A stretch of DNA of 18,069 bases from Roseburia sp. GTDB lineage: Bacteria; Bacillota_A; Clostridia; Lachnospirales; Lachnospiraceae. The notes beneath the pieces were generated by a model. The model was not told where the DNA came from. It made no database searches and saw only the letters and a list, made by a program, of their open reading frames with translations. The DNA is taken from assembly GCA_017547315.1 (NCBI GenBank), contig JAFYQA010000197.1, forward strand, positions 1 through 18,069, read 5' to 3'. Made by a program: the position numbers and the translations under genes. This document shows, piece after piece, positions 7,710 to 16,035 of this stretch. Position 1 is the stretch's first letter. Every line of letters begins with the position of its first letter.

Positions 7710-9149
7710 GTGGAAGAGAGAGTATTTCATTTTGCATTAGACCATGCATTGGAAGCAGTGCTGGTATTTGGAGATGATGGAAAAATTATATATGCAAACT
7801 GCACTGCAAAGGAGCAGTCAGAGTTTGGAGAGGATATTTATAATCGTTACATTGAGGATATCTTCCCAAACGAGTTTCAGACGATGACGGGGTCTTTTTT
7901 GATGAAAAAGAATTTCGTACAGGAGACCATGGATATAATGGCATACCGCAGAAATCAGACATGTTTTCCGGTACGTGCAGTATTTACCAAGATACAGGAG
8001 AATCCACTACGATATTTGTGCCAGGGATATAATGCTACAAACCGTCAGATGCTTGAGAAAAAGGCAGAAAAGGCAGGTTTAGAAGCAGAAGAAGCACGCA
8101 AAGTGAAAACGGAGTTCGTAGCAAATGTAACACATGAATTGCGGACACCGGTAAATGGGATTCTTGGGAATACATTAGAGTTATTGGAGACAGAGACAGA
8201 CGATAAAACCCGGCAAAAACTTAGAATGATTGAACGCGGATGCAAGGATATGCATGCGTTGATTAATAATATATTAGATTTTTCAAAATTGGATGCCGGA
8301 AAGTTTACAATAGAAAAAAGGGAATTCTGTTTTCGAGATATGATGGATTATGTGAAGTCGAATCATATCAATAAAATTACGGAAAAAGGACTGGACTTTT
8401 TTATGACGATTTCTCCAGAGATACCGGAGCGTATCATAGGAGATGAATTACGTATTGGGCAGATTTTAAATAATCTCTTATCGAATGCATGTAAGTTTAC
8501 CTCGGTTGGGAAAATTTCTGTGGAGGCAGTAAAAACTGCTCAGGTGAATGATAGAATCGAACTCTTCTTTATCGTCCTTGATACGGGAATTGGGATAGAC
8601 AAAGAGGGACAGGATAAGTTATTTAAAAGTTTTTCACAGGTGGATGCATCTATTTCCAGAAGATACGGCGGTACAGGTTTGGGACTTAATATCAGTAAAC
8701 AGCTAGTAGAACTGATGGATGGTAATATTCATGTACAAAGTGAACCGGGGAAGGGAACGATGTTTTCGTTCCATATCTGGGTGGATGTGCCGCAGAGTGA
8801 AGTGCAGACAGTATCCGCGGGAGTGAATATTAAAACAACATTTGAACCGGTACAGCCGATGACTGTTTTCGGCGAGGAACATTTGCGAGAGTTTGGTTCC
8901 GAAGAGAACAGTAGAGAGATTAAGAAAAAAATGACCAAGCTGATTTTAAGCGTGGATATGGAAAACTGGGAGAAGGCCGAGATGTTCATGGAGTCTATCA
9001 AGCAGTTGACAGAGTCGGCACCACAGGAGATAAAAAGTGCGGTGCTGCGTCTTAAAATGGCAGTACAGAAAGGCGATTATGAGAAGGCTGCTGCGGCATA
9101 TGAGAGATTAGAAAAGGAATTGGGGTATGGTGAAGGAACAGACAAGTAA
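7710..9149 (+). CDS. Cytosolic PAS-domain sensor histidine kinase
   Basis: This kinase of about 479 aa has no membrane segment, so it should sense a cytoplasmic signal. Residues 6-115 resemble a PAS domain (ALEAVLVFGDDGKIIYAN), followed by a charged helix. HisKA has phospho-acceptor His142 in VTHELRTPVNGILGN. The ATP-binding domain has Asn259 in the N-box, DTGIGI at 291-296 and GGTGLGL at 320-326. The last 90 residues form a helical, charged tail with no Hpt-type histidine. I chose GTG at 7710 because GGAGG at 7697-7701 sits 8 bases before it. The in-frame GTG at 7704 is only 2 bases from that site. The end overlaps the next gene by 23 bases. It has no receiver of its own, so it presumably passes phosphate to the adjacent receivers. 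Signal unknown. Confidence 0.92.
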   Translation: MEERVFHFALDHALEAVLVFGDDGKIIYANCTAKEQSEFGEDIYNRYIEDIFPNEFQTMTGSFLMKKNFVQETMDIMAYRRNQTCFPVRAVFTKIQENPLRYLCQGYNATNRQMLEKKAEKAGLEAEEARKVKTEFVANVTHELRTPVNGILGNTLELLETETDDKTRQKLRMIERGCKDMHALINNILDFSKLDAGKFTIEKREFCFRDMMDYVKSNHINKITEKGLDFFMTISPEIPERIIGDELRIGQILNNLLSNACKFTSVGKISVEAVKTAQVNDRIELFFIVLDTGIGIDKEGQDKLFKSFSQVDASISRRYGGTGLGLNISKQLVELMDGNIHVQSEPGKGTMFSFHIWVDVPQSEVQTVSAGVNIKTTFEPVQPMTVFGEEHLREFGSEENSREIKKKMTKLILSVDMENWEKAEMFMESIKQLTESAPQEIKSAVLRLKMAVQKGDYEKAAAAYERLEKELGYGEGTDK

Positions 9150-10077
9150 GACGGTGCCACTCATTCTGATAGTAGATGATGTGGAAACTAACCGATTTAT
9201 TTTGCGAGATATTATTGCAGAAATGGGATATCGTCCGGTTTTGACAGAGAATGGTGTGCAGGCACTAAAACTTGTAGAACGTCATAAGCCGGAGCTTATC
9301 ATTTTAGATGTGGCAATGCCTGAGATGGACGGATATGAGTTTTGTCAAATTATGAAGCAGAATCCTAATACGAGAGATATACCGATTGTTTTTATTTCTG
9401 CATTTGACAATCCGACTGATATTGTAAAAGGATTTAACTTAGGTGGTGAAGATTATATTACAAAGCCGTTCATACCGGAAGTGGTAAAGGCTCGAATTGG
9501 TATTCATTTAAAACTTTCCGAAACCAGTAAGCATCTGGCGGATATGAATAAAAAATTACAGACATCCATTAGTGAGCAGCTAAGGCAGATGGAGCAGGAG
9601 AAGAAAAATGTGTTATATGCATTGCTTCGTGTAATACAGGAACGGGATGATTATGATAAAGAGCAGATGCAGCGTTTGAGTCATAACACCAGAATCCTAG
9701 CAGAGGCTATGCAGTTATCACCAAGCTATGGGGATGTGATTTCAGATAAGTACATTGAGACGTTAGAATTGGCAGCACCTCTGTGTGATTTGGGAAATGC
9801 AGCTATTCTTAGTGACATTCTAAAGAACGGGGGGTATAATGAGTTTGTACAGATGGCACTTGAGATGGTAGAAGCATGGCATGAGAATTGGGATGTGAAA
9901 GAGATTCCGTTGTGTGCACAGATTGTAGCGATTACCAGAGAATATGGACATCTGAATGCAAGTGGGAATGCAAAAAATATGGAAGATGCGTTTGAAATCA
10001 TGCAAGCAGATGTGGGAGTGAAGTTTAATCCGGATATTTTTGCGATTTTTAGAAAAATACATAGACAGTTGAAATAG
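9127..10077 (+). CDS. Response regulator: receiver plus degenerate HD-GYP domain
   Basis: This 316-aa protein begins with a complete receiver: acidic Asp17/Asp18, phospho-acceptor Asp61 in ILDVAMPEMDGYEF, Ser91, and Lys113 in TKPF. A coiled-coil-like helix (about 130-168) leads to a domain whose layout follows HD-GYP c-di-GMP phosphodiesterases but whose catalytic residues are mostly lost. The HDIGK motif is CDLGN (220-224). The HHE..WDGSGYP segment is shortened to WHENWDVKEIP with the GYP part absent. The ADVYDA metal aspartate is replaced by TREYGH. The closing VKFNPDIFAIF block is still recognisable. I infer no phosphodiesterase activity; it may act as a phosphorylation-gated binding partner. 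The start overlaps the kinase gene by 23 bases in another frame, implying coupling. No DNA-binding domain is present. Confidence 0.88.
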   Translation: MVKEQTSKTVPLILIVDDVETNRFILRDIIAEMGYRPVLTENGVQALKLVERHKPELIILDVAMPEMDGYEFCQIMKQNPNTRDIPIVFISAFDNPTDIVKGFNLGGEDYITKPFIPEVVKARIGIHLKLSETSKHLADMNKKLQTSISEQLRQMEQEKKNVLYALLRVIQERDDYDKEQMQRLSHNTRILAEAMQLSPSYGDVISDKYIETLELAAPLCDLGNAAILSDILKNGGYNEFVQMALEMVEAWHENWDVKEIPLCAQIVAITREYGHLNASGNAKNMEDAFEIMQADVGVKFNPDIFAIFRKIHRQLK

Positions 10078-10089
10078 GAGGAAATAGTT

Positions 10090-10482
10090 ATGAAAATTTT
10101 ATTGGCAGAGGATGATTTTGTCACAAGAAAATATATGTCAAATTTCTTGTCAAAATATGGTGAATGTGATGTGACCGTAGATGGTATGGAGGCAGTAGAT
10201 GCTTTTTTAATGGCATTAGAAGATGGAGAACCATATGATTTGGTGTGCCTTGATATTATGATGCCGGTGATGGATGGTTATCAGGCATTGGTAGGTATTC
10301 GTAATCTGGAAAAAGAACGTAATATTCCTGAGGAAAAAGCAGTAAAGGTAATTATGACCACGGCATTAAATGAAGAGAAAAATGTAAAGATGGCATTTGA
10401 ACTTGGATGTACCATTTATTCAGGAAAACCAATCGATCAGGAACGATTCGATCAGGCACTTAGAAAACTTGGATTAATCTAA
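10090..10482 (+). CDS. Stand-alone receiver-domain response regulator
   Basis: This 130-aa single-domain receiver has Asp8/Asp9, phospho-acceptor Asp55 in VCLDIMMPVMDGYQ, Thr90/Thr91, and Lys113 in SGKPID. It has no output domain. It resembles Spo0F- or CheY-like proteins that shuttle phosphate or bind a partner. AGGAGG overlaps the previous stop codon, 8 bases before the ATG, so translation should be efficient. It is followed 15 bases later by a strong hairpin with a T-run, which would make it the last gene of an upstream transcript in part of the messages. The likely donors are the kinases on either side, and the Hpt of the large hybrid kinase is the natural phosphate-exchange partner. Confidence 0.93.
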   Translation: MKILLAEDDFVTRKYMSNFLSKYGECDVTVDGMEAVDAFLMALEDGEPYDLVCLDIMMPVMDGYQALVGIRNLEKERNIPEEKAVKVIMTTALNEEKNVKMAFELGCTIYSGKPIDQERFDQALRKLGLI

Positions 10483-10497
10483 GAAATCTTAGGGGAG

Positions 10498-10533
10498 AAG
10501 AGTGTACTATCCGTGGGATAGTATGCTCTTTTT
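10498..10533 (+). terminator. Internal hairpin with T-run (partial terminator/attenuator)
   Basis: The arms 10498-10512 and 10516-10530 form a 15-pair stem (AGAGTGTACTATCC against GGATAGTATGCTCT, with two G-T wobbles), a 3-base GTG loop, and TTTT at 10530-10533. It sits between the stand-alone receiver and the large hybrid kinase, which has no obvious promoter of its own in the 25 bases after the T-run. Read-through is therefore expected, lowering expression of the downstream kinases relative to the receiver. Confidence 0.65.
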
Positions 10534-10558
10534 GGTATTAAAAATGGAGAGGAAAACC

Positions 10559-13327
10559 ATGGGAAAACAGGGCGGAGCGAGAAATGTGGAGCGTACGAAA
10601 GAGCTCTTTATACTAATTATGTTCTCGATTTATCAGATGGGAGCGGCTGGCTCCTTTATTATGTATGGCTGGAGTGACTGGATTGCAGTGGTTATGATTG
10701 CAAGTATCGGATTGAACTGGCTTGTTTATCTGACGAAGAAAATGAGCTTAAAGGGAAGAGAAGCGGTCTATGTTACTTTGACGGAACTATGTATCGTAGT
10801 TTATGGCTTTCATACAGAAGAGATGACGTTATTAACCGTTATTGTAATTGCGACAGCTGTTATCACGGGACTGCTTAGTGACGTAGAATTTTTGTATATT
10901 ACGGATATTGCATTGATATTATTGGCACTAAATCGTATTTGGGGGCATGAGGCAATTTTTGGAAGTGATATGGTGGCGATGTATCAGACCTTTTTGCTGT
11001 TTTCGAATATTGCGATTATTGAATTTGTAATTCATTTTTGGGTGAATCAGAGGAATAAAAGTGATGCGCTTGCCCAGGAGATGATCGAAGATTTGAAAGA
11101 GGCAGAGCGTAGTAAGGATGATTTCCTGGCGAATGTCAGTCATGAGATTCGTACACCGATTAACACGATTTGTGGTATGAGTGAAGTAGCACTGACAGAA
11201 GAAGACCCTGCTAAGATAAGAACCAATCTGCGTGCAATTCAGATGGCAGGACGCAATCTTACATCCGTTGTAGTTGATATTTTAGATTTTTCTGAAATGC
11301 AATCCGGAAAGATGACGATTGAAAACGAAGTATATAATATTGCATCTACGATAAATGACGTGATTAACATGTCAATGGCGATAAAAGATAAAAAACCAAT
11401 TGAGTTGGTGGTAGATTGTGATGCGAATCTGCCAAGCGGTCTCTATGGTGATGAGAAGAAAATCCGAAGAGTCATTATGAATTTTGTGAGTAATGCATTG
11501 AAATTCACCTCAGAAGGAAGTGTAAAAATTAGTATTTCCGGTAGAAGAGAGACTTACGGATTAAATCTTTGTGTAAGAGTGACAGATACCGGTATTGGTA
11601 TTAAGGAAGAGAATTTAGAAAAACTTTTTAGTAGTTTTAGTCAGGTAGATACCAAGCGAACCAGACAGGAAGGTGGTATCGGGCTAGGACTTGCACTTTC
11701 ACAGACCATTGTGCAAAAAATGGGCGGCATTATTACGGTGAAGAGTAAGTATGGAAAAGGAACTACTATTCAGTTTGTAATTCCACAAAAGGTGGTAGAT
11801 GAACAACCGATTGTTACAGTAAAAAATCCAGAAAAACTTAACGTGGGAGTTTATTTGAACGTAGAACAGTTTAGATTAGCAGAAATGCGTGATGACTATG
11901 TGGGAGCGATTGTACATATGGTAGAGCAGTTGCAGGTACGGTGCCAAGTGTGTACGGATATTTCATCGTTTAAGCGTCGATGTCAGATGGAAGCTTTTAC
12001 ACATATCTTTGTCAGCTTGACAGAATATAGGGAAGATACCGCATATTTTGATACGTTGAGCGAGCAGGCAAAAGTGGCTGTAGTATTAGATGCAATTGAT
12101 ATGGAATCGATTATGAATCCAAATATTATATTGATTTGTAAGCCATTGCATATTTTACCGGTAGTAAGCGTTTTGAATGAGGAGCAACGATTAGAAACAG
12201 CTCGTAGTTCGGTAGCAAGAAAGTTTATATCACCGGAAACAAGAGTTTTGGTCGTGGATGATAACTGGATGAATTTAAAGGTAATCGAAGGTTTGTTGGA
12301 ACGATACCAAATAAAAGTGAGTACGGCAACAAACGGACCAGAGGCATTAGAGAAAATAGAGAGTAAAACATTTGATTTTGTATTTATGGATCATATGATG
12401 CCGGATATGGATGGTGTGGAGACATTTCACAGAATTCGTAATAAGGTAGGATCTTACTATAAAAAAGTGCCGATTATTGCTGTAACTGCGAATGCGATAG
12501 CCGGAAGCAGAGATATGTTTATGCAGGAAGGATTTAATGATTTTATCGAAAAACCGATTGAATTATCAGTATTAGAGCGCTTACTGCGTAGAAATATCCC
12601 GAAGGAAAAGATGCAATACATAGACACGGAAGAGACAGTGAGCGAGGTTGTAAAAGAAGATACCAAAACTCCAGAAGTGACAAAGGAGAAAGAAACAAAA
12701 GCCAATACATTGCAAATTGGTGACTTAGATGTAGAAAAAGGTCTTTTGTACTGTGGCGGTCAGGAATCTTATTTGGAAATTTTAGCGCAGTACTGCAGAA
12801 ACGGAAATGAACATATTGAAAAATTAGAAAGACTTTTTGCTGAAAAAGACTGGAAAAATTATACGATTGAAGTGCATGCGTTAAAGAGTATGATGATGAG
12901 TGTTGGAGCACTGCCATTATCGGAACAGGCAAAACAATTAGAACTTGCAGGAAAGCGCGGAGATATCGCATGGATTAACGTGAGTCATGCGGGAATGATT
13001 ACAGAGTATGTGCGTGTGTTGAATGAAATCAGGATAGAACTCGGTCTTCCGGTAGAAGAGGAAGTAAGCCTGTTAGAATGTACAGAAATCGATGAGGGTA
13101 CGTTGCAGGGCTATCTGGAAGAATTAGATGCGGCAACGTTTGATTTTGATGGCGAAAAGATGATTTTTGTTATTGATAAAATGGAACGTTGTAGTTATAA
13201 GGGATTATCGATGCAAAAAGTTACAGATATGGCGCGACGTAAAGTAAAGATGTCGGATTATATGTCGGCATATGACTGCATTGTAAGATGGAAAGAAGAG
13301 ACGGAAAAAGGAGGTAACGAAGCTTGA
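10559..13327 (+). CDS. Membrane hybrid histidine kinase with pseudo-receiver, receiver and Hpt
   Basis: This 922-aa protein starts with about 5-6 hydrophobic segments (residues 15-162). HisKA follows with His195 in NVSHEIRTPINTICG. The ATPase domain has Asn312, DTGIGI (343-348) and GGIGLGL (372-378). Residues 426-541 look like a receiver fold without the acidic pocket or phospho-acceptor (only KP remains). A complete receiver follows (Asp567/Asp568, Asp611, Thr643, Lys665). An acidic linker (686-716) leads to an Hpt domain with His773 in HALKSMMMSVGA, then a helical tail of about 100 residues. All steps of a His-Asp-His relay are thus in one chain. I chose ATG at 10559 because GGAGAGG lies 6 bases upstream. 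The in-frame GTG at 10502 falls inside the hairpin stem and would add hydrophobic residues without support. It overlaps the next gene by 4 bases. The sensed signal is unknown; the sensor part is almost entirely intramembrane. Confidence 0.92.
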   Translation: MGKQGGARNVERTKELFILIMFSIYQMGAAGSFIMYGWSDWIAVVMIASIGLNWLVYLTKKMSLKGREAVYVTLTELCIVVYGFHTEEMTLLTVIVIATAVITGLLSDVEFLYITDIALILLALNRIWGHEAIFGSDMVAMYQTFLLFSNIAIIEFVIHFWVNQRNKSDALAQEMIEDLKEAERSKDDFLANVSHEIRTPINTICGMSEVALTEEDPAKIRTNLRAIQMAGRNLTSVVVDILDFSEMQSGKMTIENEVYNIASTINDVINMSMAIKDKKPIELVVDCDANLPSGLYGDEKKIRRVIMNFVSNALKFTSEGSVKISISGRRETYGLNLCVRVTDTGIGIKEENLEKLFSSFSQVDTKRTRQEGGIGLGLALSQTIVQKMGGIITVKSKYGKGTTIQFVIPQKVVDEQPIVTVKNPEKLNVGVYLNVEQFRLAEMRDDYVGAIVHMVEQLQVRCQVCTDISSFKRRCQMEAFTHIFVSLTEYREDTAYFDTLSEQAKVAVVLDAIDMESIMNPNIILICKPLHILPVVSVLNEEQRLETARSSVARKFISPETRVLVVDDNWMNLKVIEGLLERYQIKVSTATNGPEALEKIESKTFDFVFMDHMMPDMDGVETFHRIRNKVGSYYKKVPIIAVTANAIAGSRDMFMQEGFNDFIEKPIELSVLERLLRRNIPKEKMQYIDTEETVSEVVKEDTKTPEVTKEKETKANTLQIGDLDVEKGLLYCGGQESYLEILAQYCRNGNEHIEKLERLFAEKDWKNYTIEVHALKSMMMSVGALPLSEQAKQLELAGKRGDIAWINVSHAGMITEYVRVLNEIRIELGLPVEEEVSLLECTEIDEGTLQGYLEELDAATFDFDGEKMIFVIDKMERCSYKGLSMQKVTDMARRKVKMSDYMSAYDCIVRWKEETEKGGNEA

Positions 13328-15999
13328 AAAAATTTATAGCAGAAAATATTTTTAATGAAAAGTTTTCGTTGCGAGAACGAATTTTCCGTTTGATTATTGT
13401 TGTTGGATTTGTGCTATCTATAATGTCGATTTTAGTAAGTATGGGTATCGCGAATCTCTTCGAAACGTTGCCGCCATTATTGGTAATGTTTATATCCATG
13501 CTAGTCGGGGTACTTCTGACGTTTAAGTACAACAAATTGGATATTGCAGCAACACTTGTGGCGATTGCGATTAATGGTGTCGCTTTTCCACTGATGTTTT
13601 TTTGGTGTGGAGCAATCGAGAGTGGTGCGAGTGTGTGGTTTGTATTAGGTATTATTTATCTGTTTATGATGTTTCGCGGTAAAAAACTGGCGTTGTTTTT
13701 ATTGCTAAGTATTCTGACAGATATTGCGACTTATTTTGTTGCATATAGACATCCGGAACTTGTTATTCCAATGGAGAGTAGAGAAGCGATTTATGTGGAC
13801 TCATTGTTTGCAGTTTTGGCTACTGGATTAGCATGTGGATTTATCATTTTGTTTTTTATGTATTTGTATGAAACAGAGCGAGCAGTTGTTTTGAAACAGA
13901 ATGAAGAATTAGAAGCAGCCAGCAATTCAAAAAATGCATCTTTTGCCAGAGTAAGTCATGAAATTCGAACACCGATTAATACGATTGTAGGTTTGAATGA
14001 AATGATTCTTAGAGAGAACCCGACAGGAGAGACAGCCGAATACGCAAAGAATATTAAAAGTGCCAGTAAAATGCTTCTTAGTCTGGTAAATGACTTTTTG
14101 GATTTGTCAAGAATTGAAAGTCAACGAATGGAAATATTCCCAAGCTCTTATAAGACACAAAATATGATTGCTGAATTAATGGATATGGTTCGTGTCAGTG
14201 TGCAGGAAAAGGGGTTAGAGCTTTTTACAGAAGTAGACGAAAATCTGCCATCAGAATTGATTGGTGATGAAAAAAGAATAAAGCAGATACTGATTAATAT
14301 ATTGGCGAATGCAGTGAAATATACCAATGAAGGGTCTATCACATTGTCGGCGAGCGGTGTAAGAACCGAGGAAAAGCAGTTATTGCTAAAAATTTCTGTA
14401 GCTGATACAGGAATTGGAATTCGAAAAGAAGATATTCCGCATTTATATGACACATTTAGTCGTGTAGATGAGAAAAATAATGTTCGGGTAGAAGGAACCG
14501 GTTTAGGATTATCGATTGCAAAACAATTATTGGATTTGATGGGTGGAGAAATTACAGTAGATAGTATTTATACAAAAGGAACTGTTTTCACCATTGAATT
14601 GAAACAAGAGATTGTAGATGATACACCGATTGGAAGTGAGGCATTTGCTGTTGTAAATAAGGAGGAAGAGGGAGAAGGATATCAGAAGTTATTTGAAGCA
14701 CCTACTGCTAAAATACTGTTAGTAGATGATAATGATTTAAATATATTAGTAGTACAGAAGCTTTTAGAGGCTACAAAGGTAGAAATAGACATTGCAAAAA
14801 GCGGAGCAGAGTGTTTAGAAAAGACCAGACAGCGTTTGTATCATGTGATATTAATGGATTATATGATGCCGGGAATGGATGGATATGAGACATTGAAACG
14901 TTTGCGTACGCAGGAAAATGGCTTATGTCGTGACACAGCGGTTGTTTTGCTGACGGCAAATACGTTAGAAGAAACGCAGCAGATGATGAAGGACGTTCGT
15001 TTCGATGGTTATTTGGAAAAACCGATTGATAGTAAAAAGTTAGAAGAATGCATTTTGCAATTGTTGCCGCATGAGCTAGTAGAGTATCGCAAGAATGTGC
15101 TTCCGGAACGAATCAAAAAGAATGAAATTCAGAAAATTTCAGGAAGAAAACGTAAGACCGTATATATTACGACAGATTGTGTGAGTGATTTGCCACCGGA
15201 ATTAATCGAGAAGTATGATATTAAGGTGATGTATCTCTATATTAAGACAGAGAATGGCCGTTTTGCAGATACGAAAGAGATTAATTCGGATCATTTGGCG
15301 CAATACATTTCAGAAAAGGGAATCAATGCTTATGGGGACAGCTCTTCTGTGGAAGAATATGAGGCATTTTTTGCAGATGCATTGACGCAGGCAGAGCAGG
15401 TCGTACATATCGCTATGGCAAAAAATACCGGACGCAGTTATGACGTGGCTAAGACTGCAGCAGGAGGATTTGATCATGTACAGGTAATTGATGCCGGACA
15501 CATTTCCTGCGGTGAAGCGTTAGTGGTGCTTTATGCAGCATCCCTTGCTGCGGAAGGATATAAAAGTCAGGAAATTTGCAAGATGGTAGAAGTGATGAAG
15601 ACTAGAGTGATGTCAAAGTATATTATGCCATCCGCAGATGTTTTTGCACAACGTGGGCGTGCCAGCCAGGGATTAGCGAATCTATGCAGTTGGTTTACAC
15701 TTCGTCCGGTTATTGCACCGGTTAAAAGTAAAGTGCGGATGATTGGCTTTTTTGCGGGAAGTATGGAAACAGCGTGGAAAGGTTTTATTCATTTTCATAT
15801 GCATAGAAAGAGCAAGATTAATACCGAGGTAGTGGTTGTAACACACTCGGGATGTACAGTAAAAGAACAGGAATTCATACGGAATGAGCTGTTACGTTTT
15901 CTACCGTTTAAACGTATTATTTTACAGAAAGCATCTTTTACCAATGCATGTAGCGTAGGAGCTAAAACAGTGGGAATTGCGTATTATGTGAATCCTTAA
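13324..15999 (+). CDS. Membrane hybrid histidine kinase fused to a DegV (FakB-like) domain
   Basis: This 891-aa protein has about six hydrophobic segments (residues 20-182), HisKA with His212 in RVSHEIRTPINTIVG, an ATPase domain (Asn329, DTGIGI 361-366, GTGLGL 391-396), and a receiver (Asp468/Asp469, Asp512, Thr544, Lys566). From about 610 to the end it carries a DegV/EDD fold: VYITTDCVSDLPPELIEKY (613-631), VIDAGHISCGEALVVLYAA (721-739), RGRASQGLANL (777-787) and a final block ending GAKTVGIAYYV. DegV proteins bind fatty acids, and those called FakB present them to a fatty acid kinase. The TSQPS loop that holds the carboxylate is altered here (GDSSS, 671-675), so the ligand may differ. The start is TTG, with GGAGG 9 bases before it; it overlaps the previous stop as TTGA. 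No Hpt is present, so phosphate from Asp512 probably uses the Hpt of the preceding kinase. Confidence 0.9.
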   Translation: MKKFIAENIFNEKFSLRERIFRLIIVVGFVLSIMSILVSMGIANLFETLPPLLVMFISMLVGVLLTFKYNKLDIAATLVAIAINGVAFPLMFFWCGAIESGASVWFVLGIIYLFMMFRGKKLALFLLLSILTDIATYFVAYRHPELVIPMESREAIYVDSLFAVLATGLACGFIILFFMYLYETERAVVLKQNEELEAASNSKNASFARVSHEIRTPINTIVGLNEMILRENPTGETAEYAKNIKSASKMLLSLVNDFLDLSRIESQRMEIFPSSYKTQNMIAELMDMVRVSVQEKGLELFTEVDENLPSELIGDEKRIKQILINILANAVKYTNEGSITLSASGVRTEEKQLLLKISVADTGIGIRKEDIPHLYDTFSRVDEKNNVRVEGTGLGLSIAKQLLDLMGGEITVDSIYTKGTVFTIELKQEIVDDTPIGSEAFAVVNKEEEGEGYQKLFEAPTAKILLVDDNDLNILVVQKLLEATKVEIDIAKSGAECLEKTRQRLYHVILMDYMMPGMDGYETLKRLRTQENGLCRDTAVVLLTANTLEETQQMMKDVRFDGYLEKPIDSKKLEECILQLLPHELVEYRKNVLPERIKKNEIQKISGRKRKTVYITTDCVSDLPPELIEKYDIKVMYLYIKTENGRFADTKEINSDHLAQYISEKGINAYGDSSSVEEYEAFFADALTQAEQVVHIAMAKNTGRSYDVAKTAAGGFDHVQVIDAGHISCGEALVVLYAASLAAEGYKSQEICKMVEVMKTRVMSKYIMPSADVFAQRGRASQGLANLCSWFTLRPVIAPVKSKVRMIGFFAGSMETAWKGFIHFHMHRKSKINTEVVVVTHSGCTVKEQEFIRNELLRFLPFKRIILQKASFTNACSVGAKTVGIAYYVNP

Positions 16000-16035
16000 C
16001 AGGAAAAGAGATAGAGTTTTGGAAAGGGAATTTGT

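Noticed and set aside
8880..9149. Hpt domain at the C-terminus of the PAS kinase
   Set aside because: The region is helical but has no HxxK-type phospho-acceptor histidine; the only nearby His (in GEEHLREFG) is not in the Hpt context.
10502..10558. GTG at 10502 as start of the large hybrid kinase
   Set aside because: It lies in the stem of a strong hairpin, and although AGGGGAG precedes it, the ATG at 10559 has better spacing and keeps only the expected membrane region.
12457..12971. Minus-strand open frames opposite the hybrid kinase
   Set aside because: They lie opposite a strongly supported gene, have low-complexity hydrophobic or Ser-rich translations, no ribosome site and no recognisable family.
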